Source: Streptomyces echinatus
GTDB lineage: Bacteria > Actinomycetota > Actinomycetes > Streptomycetales > Streptomycetaceae
Reading direction: 5' to 3'
DNA: 64,000 bases
NCBI RefSeq assembly: GCF_014203595.1
Contig: NZ_JACHJK010000001.1
Span: 64,582 to 128,581, forward strand
In this document: one piece after another, positions 1 to 9,935 of the stretch
How the letters are laid out: every line of letters begins with the position of its first letter
Numbering within the stretch: position 1 is the stretch's first letter
Made by a program: the position numbers and the translations under genes
The notes under the pieces: generated by a model
Told to the model about the DNA's origin: nothing
Seen by the model: the letters and a program-made list of their open reading frames with translations, nothing else
The model's database searches: none

Positions 1-570
<570 letters not shown>

Positions 571-596
571 TCACGCACCGCACGCACAGCGCATAC

Positions 597-631
597 GTAA
601 GGGCCCGGAGCTTGGCGCTCCGGGCCCTTAC
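597..631. terminator. Bidirectional hairpin terminator
   Basis: A perfect 15-bp stem (597-611 with 617-631) closes a 5-base loop. It lies between the convergent surface-protein gene and the small zinc-ribbon gene, so it can serve both. Confidence 0.85.
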
Positions 632-650
632 GGCGGCTTTCGCGGACTTG

Positions 651-851
651 CTACGCGGTCTGGTGGGCCAGCAGCGCCACCGCGGCGATCAGCACCGCCA
701 GCAGCGCGATCAGCGCCATCGGGTTCAGCCCGTTCAGGCCGCCGAAGAAGCCCTCCTGCTGCAGCCGCTCGCGGTTGGCACGGCACACCGGGCACCGGCC
801 CTCACTCACGGGCGCCGCGCAGTTCGCGCACACCAACCGGTCGTACGTCAT
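651..851 (-). CDS. Small zinc-ribbon membrane protein
   Basis: A 66-residue protein of unknown function. Residues 8-23 hold two paired cysteines (CANC and CPVC), a likely zinc ribbon. Residues about 44-62 form one hydrophobic transmembrane helix near the C-terminus. The ATG at 851 is chosen because AAGGAGGG lies just upstream; a longer in-frame extension to 1004 has no such support. It faces the surface-protein gene across the shared terminator at 597-631. Presumably a membrane-tethered ribbon facing the cytoplasm, but I do not recognise a named family. Confidence 0.75.
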   Translation of the reverse strand: MTYDRLVCANCAAPVSEGRCPVCRANRERLQQEGFFGGLNGLNPMALIALLAVLIAAVALLAHQTA

Positions 852-1096
852 GCGCTCGCCCTCCTTGCACCGGCCATCACATGTACAACGTTCACGGGAA
901 CGAGAACGTTCCCCTCGTCCCCCCTCCACTGTGCCAGGTTCCCGGGGAGCATGCGCGGGGCCCGGGCGGAGGGGACACGGACAGGGGCCGGTACAAATAC
1001 GCACAAGTCTTGCCCAACCTCAACCTGCGACTGCACTTGCACACCCGGTTCGCGTATGGTCACGCTCATCTACCCCCGGCGACCCGTGGTGCATCC

Positions 1097-1786
1097 GTGA
1101 TCCGATTCGACAACGTCTCCAAGGTCTACCCCAAGCAGACCCGGCCCGCACTCAGGGATGTCTCCCTAGAGGTGGAGAAGGGCGAGTTCGTCTTCCTCGT
1201 GGGGTCCTCCGGCTCCGGAAAGTCCACCTTCCTGCGGCTTCTCCTCCGCGAGGAGCGGTGCAGCCACGGTCAGGTGCACGTGCTGGGCAAGGACCTCGCG
1301 CGCCTCTCCAACTGGAAGGTGCCGCAGATGCGCCGCCAGTTGGGGACCGTGTTCCAGGACTTCCGGCTGCTGCCGAACAAGACGGTCGCGGAGAACGTGG
1401 CCTTCGCCCAGGAGGTCATCGGCAAGTCCCGCGGCGAGATCCGCAAGTCCGTGCCGCAGGTGCTCGATCTCGTCGGGCTCGGCGGTAAGGAGGACCGGAG
1501 ACCCGGCGAGCTGTCCGGTGGTGAGCAGCAGCGCGTCGCGATCGCGCGGGCCTTCGTCAACCGGCCCAAGCTGCTGATCGCCGACGAGCCCACCGGCAAC
1601 CTCGACCCGCAGACCTCCGTCGGCATCATGAAGTTGCTCGACCGGATCAACCGGACGGGCACCACCGTCATCATGGCGACGCACGACCAGAACATCGTGG
1701 ACCAGATGCGCAAGCGCGTCATCGAGCTGGAGAAGGGCCGCCTCGTCCGCGACCAGGCCCGCGGCGTCTACGGCTACCAGCACTGA
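1097..1786 (+). CDS. ftsE: Cell division ATP-binding protein FtsE
   Basis: A 229-residue ABC ATPase that with FtsX forms the complex that activates cell-wall hydrolases at the septum. Visible motifs are Walker [10 protein letters not shown] (about residues 36-44), the signature [14 protein letters not shown], Walker [13 protein letters not shown] and the H-loop histidine in ATHD. Length and the preserved FtsE/LolD-type core fit FtsE. The start is the GTG at 1097, which begins the conserved N-terminus; the upstream open frame lacks family similarity. It lies 36 bp before ftsX and is almost certainly cotranscribed with it. Confidence 0.96.
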   Translation: MIRFDNVSKVYPKQTRPALRDVSLEVEKGEFVFLVGSSGSGKSTFLRLLLREERCSHGQVHVLGKDLARLSNWKVPQMRRQLGTVFQDFRLLPNKTVAENVAFAQEVIGKSRGEIRKSVPQVLDLVGLGGKEDRRPGELSGGEQQRVAIARAFVNRPKLLIADEPTGNLDPQTSVGIMKLLDRINRTGTTVIMATHDQNIVDQMRKRVIELEKGRLVRDQARGVYGYQH

Positions 1787-1822
1787 CCGCCCCCAGTTCC
1801 CGAAAGGCCTGAAGAACCCGCC

Positions 1823-2740
1823 ATGCGCGCCCAGTTCGTCCTGTCGGAGATCGGTGTCGGTCTCCGCCGCAATCTGACGATGACCTTCGCCGTCATCGTC
1901 TCCGTCGCCCTGTCCCTGGCCCTGTTCGGCGGCTCGCTGCTGATGAGCGACCAGGTGAGCACCATGAAGGGCTACTGGTACGACAAGGTCAACGTCTCGA
2001 TCTTCCTGTGCAACAAGCACGACGCGGAGAACGACGTCCACTGCGCCAAGGGCGCGGTCACCGAGGACCAGAAGAAGCAGATCCTCGCGGACCTGAAGAA
2101 GATGCCGGTCGTCGAGAACGTGACCTCCGAGTCGCAGGACGAGGCGTACAAGCACTACAAGGAGCAGTTCGGCAACTCGCCGCTGGCCGGCTCGCTGACG
2201 CCGGACCAGATGCAGGAGTCGTACCGGATCAAGCTCAAGGACCCGCAGAAGTACCAGGTGATCGCGACCGCGTTCAACGGCCGCGACGGCGTGCAGTCGG
2301 TGCAGGACCAGAAGGGCATCCTGGACAACCTCTTCCAGCTGCTCAACCTGATGAACCGGGGCGCGCTCGGCGTGATGGCGATGATGCTGATCGTCGCCCT
2401 CCTGCTGATCGTCAACACCGTGCGGGTCTCGGCGTTCAGCCGCCGGCGCGAGACCGGCATCATGCGCCTGGTCGGTGCCTCGGGCTTCTACATCCAGGCG
2501 CCGTTCATCGCCGAGGCCGCGGTCGCCGGACTGATCGGCGGCGGCCTCGCCTGTGTGGCCCTCGTCGTCGGCCGGTACTTCACCATCGACCACGGCATGG
2601 ACCTCTCCCACAAGCTCACGCTGATCAACTTCGTCGGCTGGGACGCGGTGTTGACCAAGCTGCCGCTGATCCTCGCAACCAGCGTGCTGATGCCGTCCCT
2701 TGCGGCGTTCTTCGCGTTGCGCAAGTACCTGAAGGTGTGA
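1823..2740 (+). CDS. ftsX: Cell division protein FtsX
   Basis: A 305-residue membrane partner of FtsE. It has one N-terminal transmembrane helix (about residues 20-42), then a large extracellular domain of about 130 residues with a cysteine pair near residues 58-71, as in actinobacterial FtsX. Three more helices follow in the C-terminal half. The extracellular domain normally binds a peptidoglycan hydrolase such as an RipC-type NlpC/P60 enzyme, which is not encoded in this window. The start is an ATG 36 bp after ftsE. A terminator hairpin follows the stop. Confidence 0.96.
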   Translation: MRAQFVLSEIGVGLRRNLTMTFAVIVSVALSLALFGGSLLMSDQVSTMKGYWYDKVNVSIFLCNKHDAENDVHCAKGAVTEDQKKQILADLKKMPVVENVTSESQDEAYKHYKEQFGNSPLAGSLTPDQMQESYRIKLKDPQKYQVIATAFNGRDGVQSVQDQKGILDNLFQLLNLMNRGALGVMAMMLIVALLLIVNTVRVSAFSRRRETGIMRLVGASGFYIQAPFIAEAAVAGLIGGGLACVALVVGRYFTIDHGMDLSHKLTLINFVGWDAVLTKLPLILATSVLMPSLAAFFALRKYLKV

Positions 2741-2751
2741 CGCATACCAAG

Positions 2752-2783
2752 AGGGCCGTACGGGCATCCGACCGTACGGCCCT
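2752..2783 (+). terminator. Hairpin after ftsX
   Basis: A 12-bp stem (2752-2763 with 2772-2783) with an 8-base loop lies 12 bases past the ftsX stop. It should end the ftsEX transcript just before the S41 protease gene. Confidence 0.75.
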
Positions 2784-2807
2784 TCGCGTTGTCCTAGACT
2801 CACCGCC

Positions 2808-3977
2808 ATGTCAGGCCGTGACCCGTTCTGTCAGCCCCGCCGCATCCACCGCGGGGCCGCCCTGACATTGGTCTTCGCCGGCGTGCTGATCGCCGGCGCC
2901 GCCACCGGCTCCTTCCCGGAGCCCGACAGCCCCGCGCGCGGGGCCGTCGCCGGGCCGGTGGGCCCGGCGGGCCGGCACGAGGCCGTCGAGAGAGCCGCCG
3001 CCGAGGCGATGGCCGACGGCAAGTCCCCCATGGAGGCCGCCGAGCGGGCCGTCAGCCGCAGCGGGGACCGCTGGGGCGCGGTGTACTCCGAGGGCGAGTA
3101 CGAGGAGTTCCAGGACGCGCTGGACGGCCGCTACACCGGCGTCGGTCTGTGGGCGCGGCAGGAGCCGGACGGCCGGGTCGAGATCACCAGGGTGCAGCCC
3201 GGGTCGCCCGCCGCCGACGCCGGGATCCGCACCGGCGACCGGCTGCGCAGCGTCGACGGCGGCGGGGTCGACGGCCGGCCGGTCACCGAGGTGATGGCCT
3301 TACTCCGCGGGGACGCCGAGGACGCCCCGGCCGGCACGACGGTCACCCTCGGCCTGCAGCGCGGCACGCGCGCGTGGAGCCGGACCCTGCACCGGGCCAG
3401 GCTGTCCACCGACTCCGTGACCGTGCGCCGGCTGTCCGACGGGATCACGGTCCTGAAGATCTCCGCCTTCACCAAGGGCTCCGCCGAGGCGGCCCGCGAG
3501 GCCCTGCGCGCGGCCCCGGCCGACGGCCGCACGGTCCTCGACCTTCGGGGCAACTCCGGCGGCCTGGTCACCGAGGCGGTGGGCACCGCCTCCGCGTTCC
3601 TGGACGGCGGCCTGGTCGCCACCTACGACGTCGACGGCGACCAGCGCGCCCTGCACGCCGCCCCCGGCGGCGACGCCACCCGGCCCCTGGTGGTGCTGGT
3701 CGACGGCGGCACCATGAGCGCGGCCGAGCTGCTCACCGGCGCTCTGCAGGACCGGGGCCGCGCGGTGGTGATCGGCTCCCGCACCTTCGGCAAGGGCTCC
3801 GTGCAGATGCCGACGAAGCTGCCCGACGGCTCGGTGGCCGAGCTGACCGTCGGCCACTACCGCACGCCTTCCGGGCACACGGTCGACGGCCGGGGCATCA
3901 CGCCCGACCTGGAGGCGGGGTCCAGCCCCCTGCGGCGGGCCGGGACGGTCCTCGCGGGCCTGGGCGACCCGTCGTAG
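2808..3977 (+). CDS. S41 carboxy-terminal processing protease
   Basis: A 389-residue PDZ-containing serine protease of the CtpA/Prc type. An N-terminal hydrophobic segment (about residues 20-36) acts as signal or membrane anchor, so the enzyme works outside the membrane. The PDZ domain spans about residues 100-170 (TGVGLW start, GSPAADAGI). The S41 domain follows, with the catalytic serine in TMSAAE and the catalytic lysine in TFGKGSVQ. The family trims C-termini of exported proteins, often of cell-wall enzymes. It lies between ftsX and smpB on the same strand, the usual actinobacterial order. Confidence 0.92.
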   Translation: MSGRDPFCQPRRIHRGAALTLVFAGVLIAGAATGSFPEPDSPARGAVAGPVGPAGRHEAVERAAAEAMADGKSPMEAAERAVSRSGDRWGAVYSEGEYEEFQDALDGRYTGVGLWARQEPDGRVEITRVQPGSPAADAGIRTGDRLRSVDGGGVDGRPVTEVMALLRGDAEDAPAGTTVTLGLQRGTRAWSRTLHRARLSTDSVTVRRLSDGITVLKISAFTKGSAEAAREALRAAPADGRTVLDLRGNSGGLVTEAVGTASAFLDGGLVATYDVDGDQRALHAAPGGDATRPLVVLVDGGTMSAAELLTGALQDRGRAVVIGSRTFGKGSVQMPTKLPDGSVAELTVGHYRTPSGHTVDGRGITPDLEAGSSPLRRAGTVLAGLGDPS

Positions 3978-4033
3978 CCCCCGTTAATACGCTTCCCCCA
4001 CACCCCCTGCGTGGTGCGAAAATGGTCGGCACT

Positions 4034-4588
4034 ATGAGCAAGGGAATGTACGTACCGAAGGAGTCCCAGCCCAAGCAGGGCGGAGGGGCCGGCAAGGCCC
4101 GGGACGGCGAGAAGGGCGGCAAGCGCAAGATCGTCGCCCAGAACAAGAAGGCCCGGCACGACTACGCGATCATCGACACCTATGAGGCCGGGCTCGTGCT
4201 CATGGGCACCGAGGTCAAGTCGCTGCGCGAGGGGCGGACCTCGCTGACCGACGGCTTCGTCCAGATCGACCGGGGCGAGGCGTGGCTGCACAACGCCCAC
4301 ATCCCCGAGTACCACCAGGGCAGCTGGACCAACCACTCCGCGCGCCGCAAGCGCAAGCTGCTCATGCACCGCGAGGAGATCGACAAGCTGGAGTCGAAGT
4401 CCCAGGAGACGGGTCACACGATCGTGCCCCTCGCCATCTACTTCAAGGACGGCCGGGCGAAGGCCGAGATCGCGCTCGCCCGGGGCAAGAAGGAGTACGA
4501 CAAGCGGCAGACGCTGCGGGAGAAGCAGGACCGGCGGGAGTCGGACCGGGCGATCGCGGCGGCGAAGCGCAGGCAGCGCGGCGTCTAG
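4034..4588 (+). CDS. smpB: SsrA-binding protein SmpB
   Basis: SmpB binds tmRNA and carries it to ribosomes stalled on truncated messages. The core runs from [13 protein letters not shown] to the C-terminus (residues 32-184), with the conserved [16 protein letters not shown] and [10 protein letters not shown] segments and the basic tail that reads the empty mRNA channel. The start is uncertain. ATG 4034 gives 184 residues; ATG 4046 (MYVPKESQ) is also plausible, and neither has a strong ribosome-binding site. Its partner RNA, ssrA, lies directly downstream. Confidence 0.96.
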   Translation: MSKGMYVPKESQPKQGGGAGKARDGEKGGKRKIVAQNKKARHDYAIIDTYEAGLVLMGTEVKSLREGRTSLTDGFVQIDRGEAWLHNAHIPEYHQGSWTNHSARRKRKLLMHREEIDKLESKSQETGHTIVPLAIYFKDGRAKAEIALARGKKEYDKRQTLREKQDRRESDRAIAAAKRRQRGV

Positions 4589-4702
4589 CGGGCCGGCTCC
4601 CGGGAATAGGCTGGCACCGTCGTGCGTTGGTCACGTACGATGGCACTGCACCCCACAGAGGGTGCGCGCCCCCTCCACGCGGAGGGATTGAAAAAACAAC
4701 AT

Positions 4703-5071
4703 GGGGATGATCGGTTTCGACAGCGGCTGTCGAAGCAGGGGAAGCGTGTCGAGGAAGCGGCAATGATCTCGTAAACCATATGTCGCAAAAAATAATCGCC
4801 AACACCAAGCGCGATTCCTTCGCCCTCGCTGCCTAAGTAGCGACTTGCGAAGTGTCAGCCCGGGGCTGTTCCCGACCCGGATCCTGGCATCAGCTAGGGA
4901 ACTAAACCTTGATCCCGGTCACGGGGTGAAGAGGGAAATCTAACAGTGACTGAGCCCGTCGGCGACTTGTTCGCGTGATCGCCGGGGCTGAGAAAATCAC
5001 AGCGAACTGCACACGGAGAAGCCCTGATTCCGCACCGTTGGACGCGGGTTCGATTCCCGCCATCTCCACGA
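4703..5071 (+). ncRNA. ssrA: tmRNA (SsrA)
   Basis: The 5' end GGGGATG pairs with CATCTCC at 5061-5067 to form the tRNA-like acceptor stem. The T arm with GGTTCGATTCC precedes it. The tag frame resumes at 4798 and reads ANTKRDSFALAA with a stop at 4834-4836, the expected actinobacterial degradation tag ending in ALAA. CCA is not encoded; the base after the acceptor stem is A followed by CGA, so CCA must be added. Mature ends are inferred from pairing, within a few bases. Confidence 0.97.
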
Positions 5072-5108
5072 TCGGGAGGCTCCCGGGCCTCTCAAACCCA
5101 TGTGGGCT

Positions 5109-5139
5109 AAGGCCCCGCCGCTTCGCGCGGCGGGGCCTT
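5109..5139 (+). terminator. Terminator after tmRNA
   Basis: A perfect 13-bp GC-rich stem (5109-5121 with 5127-5139) with a 5-base loop. It sits between tmRNA and the convergent HTH regulator and can terminate both. Confidence 0.85.
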
Positions 5140-5141
5140 CG

Positions 5142-6470
5142 TCATGCCTGCGCCGGGTCCTTCCAGCCCTCGTCCAGCAGCCCCGGATCCTCGAGCTCGC
5201 CCTCGAAGGGGGCGGCGGTCACGAAGTTCGGCCCGACGGTGAGCCGCAGATGGGGGCTGAGCTCCACGGTCACGAACGACTTGGTGCCCGCCACCACGCC
5301 CCGGAACGTCTCCAGCGCCGGCTGGGGCACGACCAGCCGCTCGGCGTGATGGGGGACGGAGAAGGTCTCCGTCCCGGGCGACAGCCGGCCGCGCGACCCG
5401 GTGGAGCGGTGTGCGGAGCGCAGCGGGCGGCGGACGCCCGGGTACAGCGCCGCGTACAGCCCGGCGAAACCGTTGAGGTGCGCGAGCCCGGCCGCCGTCA
5501 GACGGCAGACGCGGACGTCCTCGATGTGCCGCCGCTCCACCAGGTGGGGCGGCAGCAGCTCGACGTCGGTGGAGAGCAGTTTCGCCACCGCCCACAGGCC
5601 GCCCTCGGCCCGGGAGGCGTGCGCCTCCACGTTGAACAGGTCCACGAGCAACTGCCAGAAGGTGGACGGCTGGGCGTTGCGGTGGAACTGTTCCATCCGC
5701 GGGACGACGCGGGCGAGCTCCCGGGCGTAGACCTGGTTCCAGCGCACCAGGGCCAGCTGGGCGTTGGCCTGCCGGTCCCGGTCGGTGTCGAAGTCGGCGA
5801 TGACCCGCTCCCGCTCCGCCCGGACGTGTGTCTGGCGCAGCTCGCCCAGTTCGTAGGTGAGGACCCGGCGGGTGCGCTGCACGGGCCGGCCGTAGGCGGC
5901 GGCCAGCTCGGCGAGGTCCGGGTCGTCGGGCGCCGGCCCCTTCCACGGCCCCGGCGCGGGCACGTAGCGCTCGGCCAGGATGTCGATCAGCTCCGCGGCC
6001 CGCTCCTGGCGTCCGCGGACGGCGGGGGTGCGGTTGACCGCGCGTTCCAGGCTGGCGCGCTGTATGCCGAACAGTGCCGCCACCTCGTCGAGGAAGCACG
6101 GGCGCCGGCTGGGCACGATGCCCTCGTTCTCGAACCGCCGGTAGTTCTTGGGCGACACCCCGAGCGCGTCCACGACGTCCCGTGCCCGCAGACCGCAGGC
6201 CCGGCGCACGTCGGCGATGTCCCAGGAGGCGCGGCCCTGGGGGTTCATCAGGGCGGCGGGGTGGGTGCCGAGGGCCCGGGCGAGGGCACGGACCCGGGGC
6301 GGGTCTGGCACTCGGTGCCCGTTCTCGTAGGCCAGTATCTGGGCCTTGGTGGTCCCGACGGCCCGCGCGAGCTCCTCCGCCGTCATGGCCACCGCACCGG
6401 GACGCGCGTAGAGGTTCATGCGGAGCGCGCGCAGCTCCGACGGGCTGAAATCGGCCAGTCCCCGTGCCAT
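5142..6470 (-). CDS. Double-HTH XRE-family regulator
   Basis: A 442-residue cytoplasmic protein with two N-terminal helix-turn-helix segments. The first is about residues 28-65 (MTAEELARAVGTTKAQILAY). The second is about residues 86-130 (CGLRARDVVDALGVSPKNYR). The remaining 300 residues are alpha-helical with no domain I recognise, and may be a sensing or oligomerisation module. The ATG at 6470 is preceded by AGGAGGGAG at good spacing. It runs tail to tail with ssrA. Two HTH units in one chain are less usual than one. No target is evident. Confidence 0.8.
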   Translation of the reverse strand: MARGLADFSPSELRALRMNLYARPGAVAMTAEELARAVGTTKAQILAYENGHRVPDPPRVRALARALGTHPAALMNPQGRASWDIADVRRACGLRARDVVDALGVSPKNYRRFENEGIVPSRRPCFLDEVAALFGIQRASLERAVNRTPAVRGRQERAAELIDILAERYVPAPGPWKGPAPDDPDLAELAAAYGRPVQRTRRVLTYELGELRQTHVRAERERVIADFDTDRDRQANAQLALVRWNQVYARELARVVPRMEQFHRNAQPSTFWQLLVDLFNVEAHASRAEGGLWAVAKLLSTDVELLPPHLVERRHIEDVRVCRLTAAGLAHLNGFAGLYAALYPGVRRPLRSAHRSTGSRGRLSPGTETFSVPHHAERLVVPQPALETFRGVVAGTKSFVTVELSPHLRLTVGPNFVTAAPFEGELEDPGLLDEGWKDPAQA

Positions 6471-6784
6471 GCGCGTGTTCTCCCTCCTCGGGAGGACCAC
6501 TTTAGGGGTACCATTCCTGGGCCACGGCGTTGTCACATCGTCGGACGGCGGGAGCAACTGACCTGGTTCGCTTTGCTTTTAGGCGGCTGAACTGGTGGAT
6601 GCGTCCGCTGAAATGCGCGAGGTTGGACGACGTCGGGCCCAGGTTGGTGACTGCGGTCCACGTAGATCGGTTGTGAAAGTGGCCCTGGCCCCCACGGTGT
6701 CGACGCCGTTGGCGGGGGCACAGGGCCGGCGTGTGGGAGCGAGACCCCCGAGGGCCCCCTGGTGCAACAGGGGGCCTTCCGCCG
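6471..6784. other. Intergenic region with no gene seen
   Basis: No open frame here has a credible start and codon use. It holds the upstream region of the XRE gene (AT-rich patch near 6570-6600, possible promoter) and the terminator of the small gene at 6785. Confidence 0.5.
6751..6778 (-). terminator. Hairpin after the 40-residue gene
   Basis: An 11-bp stem (6751-6761 with 6768-6778, one G-T pair) with a 6-base loop, placed 7 bases beyond the stop of the small minus-strand gene. Confidence 0.7.
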
Positions 6785-6907
6785 TCAGAAGAGGCTTTCC
6801 AGCTGGTGTCGCAGCCAGGCACCCAGTGCCTGGAGCGCCAGCCAACCGAAGATCTTCCTGCCGGTCTTCCGGTTGCCACGCCCGCCGCCGTCCGGCGGGT
6901 TCTCCAC
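6785..6907 (-). CDS. 40-residue hypothetical small protein
   Basis: This short gene begins at GTG 6907, seven bases after a full AGGAGG ribosome-binding site (6915-6920), and ends at 6787-6785 just before a strong hairpin. The product has a Gly/Pro-rich start, a basic patch (GNRKTGRK) and an amphipathic helix ending in LRHQLESLF. A nearer GTG at 6913 is too close to the ribosome-binding site. Function is unknown; a membrane-associating regulatory peptide is possible but unproven. The RBS-gene-terminator unit is what makes it credible. Confidence 0.6.
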   Translation of the reverse strand: MENPPDGGGRGNRKTGRKIFGWLALQALGAWLRHQLESLF

Positions 6908-7299
6908 GCGCACACCTCCTCTCGGTCGCGGGGCGATCGGCCCCGATCGGGCGAACCGATCGCGATGTGCGCCGCGAGAGACGATGTTGGGATGAGCCTA
7001 CCGGGTCACACGCGTCACGCTGCCCGGGTTCCGGGCGCGTCGAGCCCCAACTCCCTTGCCCATTGTCTATTTGACGACCAGTTGATTGCTGTACTTCTCG
7101 GTAGGGCGTCGGGGTGGCCTGCGAACTCGTGGGACGGTGAACGGGGTTGTTGACGGTTGTCGCAGTTCACGGCCGTTACGGGTGTGACCGGGCGGCTCGG
7201 TGCGTGGGGAGTGTGGCTACGTCGGCCGGGCGTGGTCACCGTTCCCGGTCGTAGACGAAATCCGATCGTGTGGGATCGGTCACGTTGATAACGATCCGC
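6908..7299. other. Intergenic region with no gene seen
   Basis: It separates the small gene from the MFS gene, both on the minus strand. It carries the small gene's ribosome-binding site and a GATCGGG-rich patch at 6935-6965. I see no coding frame or convincing terminator. Confidence 0.5.
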
Positions 7300-8646
7300 T
7301 TACTTCCGGTCGCCGTCCGTAAGGGGTCGAACGCTGATCGAGTCGCGTGCGCAGGTTGACCGGTGCCCTCCCGTGGCCTGCGGGAACCCGCGGACCGTCA
7401 CGCGCCGCGCGGCCTCCGGCGCCAGGCTGACGAGCAGGGCGAGAGCGGCCGCCGTGGCCGGCACCCCGAAGGCGGCGACGGGGGAGAGGCGCTCCGTCGC
7501 CCAGCCGCCCGTCGCCGAGCCGCAGGCGATGCCGATGAGCAGCCCGGTCACCACCAGGCTCATGCCCTCGTTCAGCCGGTCGTCCGGGGTGCGCCGCTGC
7601 ACCAGGGTCATCGCCGTGACCATGGTCGGCGCGGTCGCCATGCCGGCGACCAGCAGCGCCCCGGCGAGCACCCCGAGCGAGCCCGTGGAGGCCGCCGCCC
7701 AGGGCAGCGTCATGAGCGCGGCCATGGCGGCCAGACACCGGTGCAGCCGGGGCGCGGCCGGCTTCCGCGCCCCGTACACCAGCCCCGCCGCGCACGAGCC
7801 CGCCGCCTGGAGGGCGAGCACCGCACCCGCCGCCGCACGCCGTCCCCCCGCGTCCGCGTAGGCGATGGTGACGACCTCCATCGAACCGAACACCGCGCCG
7901 GTGGCCGTGAAGCAGACCAGCAGCGCCGGGACGCCGGGACTGCGCAGCGGCGACGGCGCCTTCGAACGGGCCCGCGGCGGCGGCTCGGTCGCCCGCTGGG
8001 CGGTGAACAGCGCCATCCCGGCGAGCAGCAGCACCGCGCCCACGAGCGTGCCCGCCTCCGGGAAGAACGTCCCGGTCAGGAAGGACGCGAGCACCGGCCC
8101 GAGCATGAAACACAGCTCGTCCGCGGCCTGCTCGAAGGCGTTCGCCGCGTGCAGCGTGCCGGGCTCGTCGCGCAGCAGATGGGCCCAGCGGGCCCGGGAC
8201 AGACCGCCGATGTTGGGGGTGGCGGCGGTGCAGGCGTAGGCGGCGAACAGGGTCCAGTCGGGAGCGTCACGGCGCACGCACAGCAGGAGCGCGAGGCTGC
8301 CGAGCGCGGAGACGGCCGTGGCCGGCAGCGCGATGCGGGCCTGCCCGTGCCGGTCCACCAGCCGGGCGAGCCAGGGACCGGCCACCGCGGTCGCCGCGAG
8401 CCCGGTCGCGGTGACCGCACCGGCGAGGGCGTACGAGCCCCGGGCGCCGGCGATCATCACGACCGCGCTCACGCTGAACATCCCCATGGGGAGGCGGGCG
8501 AGGAGGTTGCCGGCCGTGAAGGCGCGGGCGCCGGGGAGGCCGAAGAGGCGCCGGTATCCCGCGAACCGGCGGCGGCCGGGCCGTGTCGGAGTGTCCTGGG
8601 CGGTCTGCTGCGGCACCGGAGTGTCCTGCGTGGTCTGCTGCGGCAT
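7300..8646 (-). CDS. MFS transporter, drug-efflux type
   Basis: A 448-residue integral membrane protein with about 12 predicted helices and no charged soluble domain. It fits the major facilitator superfamily exporters of small molecules. The N-terminal 25 residues are polar and contain a short duplication (PQQT-QDTP twice). The start is the ATG at 8646. It is transcribed divergently from the LysR gene, 83 bp away. By the usual arrangement, that regulator probably controls it. Substrate is unknown. Confidence 0.85.
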   Translation of the reverse strand: MPQQTTQDTPVPQQTAQDTPTRPGRRRFAGYRRLFGLPGARAFTAGNLLARLPMGMFSVSAVVMIAGARGSYALAGAVTATGLAATAVAGPWLARLVDRHGQARIALPATAVSALGSLALLLCVRRDAPDWTLFAAYACTAATPNIGGLSRARWAHLLRDEPGTLHAANAFEQAADELCFMLGPVLASFLTGTFFPEAGTLVGAVLLLAGMALFTAQRATEPPPRARSKAPSPLRSPGVPALLVCFTATGAVFGSMEVVTIAYADAGGRRAAAGAVLALQAAGSCAAGLVYGARKPAAPRLHRCLAAMAALMTLPWAAASTGSLGVLAGALLVAGMATAPTMVTAMTLVQRRTPDDRLNEGMSLVVTGLLIGIACGSATGGWATERLSPVAAFGVPATAAALALLVSLAPEAARRVTVRGFPQATGGHRSTCARDSISVRPLTDGDRK

Positions 8647-8729
8647 ACGGCTACGGTCACCCGCGGCGGATCACCGGGTCCAACACCTGGTGGATGCCGA
8701 TTGACGCAGTCGCGTTGTAAGTTCGCCGC

Positions 8730-9710
8730 ATGCCCGCCTCCGCCGCCCACCCGGACCCCCGCCTGCTGCGCGCCTTCGTCGCCGTCGCCGAGGAACTGCA
8801 CTTCACCCGGGCCGCGGCCCGTCTGTACGTCGCCCAGCAGGCGCTCAGCCGGGACGTACGGCGGCTGGAGCGGGAGCTGGGCGCCGAGCTGTTCCTGCGG
8901 ACCACCCGGCAGGTCGCGCTGACCCCGGACGGCGAACGCCTGCTGCCGCACGCGCGCCGGGTCCTCGCCGCCCAGGACGACCTGCTCGCCGCGTTCACCG
9001 CGGGGCAGGCCCGCCCCCTGCTGGTGGACCTCAACTTCCGGGGGCTGCTCACCGGACACCGGGTGCTGCACCGGGCGCGTGAACTCGCCCCGGACCGCGA
9101 GCTGATGGCCCGCTACGAGAGCGGTCTGACCCGAGCCGCCGGCGAGTTGCTCGCCGGCCGGCTGGACGTCTCCTTCGGCCGCTTCGCCGGCCTGGACCCG
9201 GCCCTGCGCGCCGGACTCGCGCATCAGCCCGTGCGGTACGAGCCGATGGCCGTCGTGCTGCCCGAGGACCACCCGCTGGCCGCGCTGCCCGAGGTCCCGC
9301 TGGCCGCGCTGGCCGGGGAGACGGTCTACGCCGGTGCCGGGAACCCGCGCACCCGGGAGTGGACCGATCTGGCGTGCGCGCTCTTCGAAGGGCGCGGCAT
9401 CCGTCTGGCCGACCCCCTCCCGCTGGCCGTCGGGGACGAGGAGTTCGAACGGATCATGGCCAAGAACCGGAACCCGGTGCTGGCCGTGGTGGACTTCCCG
9501 GCCATGACCCGGCGGGTGTCCAGGCCCCTGGTCGCGCCCGTGCCGTTGTCACCCGTCTCGCTGGTGTGGCGCAGGGGCCTGGTCCATCCCGGCCTGGACG
9601 CGCTGCGCCGGGCTGCGCGGGAGCTCGCGGATGCGGAGGGATGGCTGCGGCGGCCGGACGACACGTGGATCCCGGCGAGCGACGAGGGCGCGATGGCCGC
9701 CGGTGGGTGA
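8730..9710 (+). CDS. LysR-family transcriptional regulator
   Basis: A 326-residue protein with an N-terminal winged HTH (residues about 8-65, RLLRAFVAVAEELHFTRAAA and the following recognition helix) and a C-terminal LysR substrate-binding region. LysR proteins bind the intergenic region to a divergent target and respond to a small effector; the target here is likely the MFS exporter. The last 12 codons are embedded in a repeated 39-bp segment (see the repeat at 9672-9767). Confidence 0.9.
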   Translation: MPASAAHPDPRLLRAFVAVAEELHFTRAAARLYVAQQALSRDVRRLERELGAELFLRTTRQVALTPDGERLLPHARRVLAAQDDLLAAFTAGQARPLLVDLNFRGLLTGHRVLHRARELAPDRELMARYESGLTRAAGELLAGRLDVSFGRFAGLDPALRAGLAHQPVRYEPMAVVLPEDHPLAALPEVPLAALAGETVYAGAGNPRTREWTDLACALFEGRGIRLADPLPLAVGDEEFERIMAKNRNPVLAVVDFPAMTRRVSRPLVAPVPLSPVSLVWRRGLVHPGLDALRRAARELADAEGWLRRPDDTWIPASDEGAMAAGG

Positions 9711-9767
9711 CCAAGGGCGCCAGGGGCGCCGGCGAGCGACGCGGGCGCGATGGCCGCCGGTGGATGA
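9672..9767 (+). repeat. 39-bp duplication spanning the LysR stop codon
   Basis: Segment 9672-9710 (the end of the LysR gene including TGA) recurs at 9729-9767 with 37 of 39 bases identical and an 18-bp spacer. The second copy ends in an equivalent TGA. It looks like a local tandem duplication of a gene end, perhaps by slippage. Confidence 0.9.
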
Positions 9768-9935
9768 CGACGGACCGACCGCACGCCTCCGCCCCGGCGC
9801 GGGAGTCGCCGACGGCGTCCGTGATGGCTCTGTGATGTGCCCGGGGGCAACGAACAACACCCCCCGGCTGTCGGATGGTTGAGTGCTCGACAAGCGGCAC
9901 TCCCTCGGGGTCCTACATGCGACAAGGAGGCGTTG

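Noticed and set aside
5100..6590. Plus-strand 496-residue open frame over the XRE gene
   Set aside because: It mirrors the minus-strand gene, starts inside the tmRNA terminator, and has no ribosome-binding site.
8652..8729. Specific LysR operator (T-N11-A) in the divergent gap
   Set aside because: Several weak T-N11-A matches occur but none is clearly symmetric or repeated, so no site is claimed.
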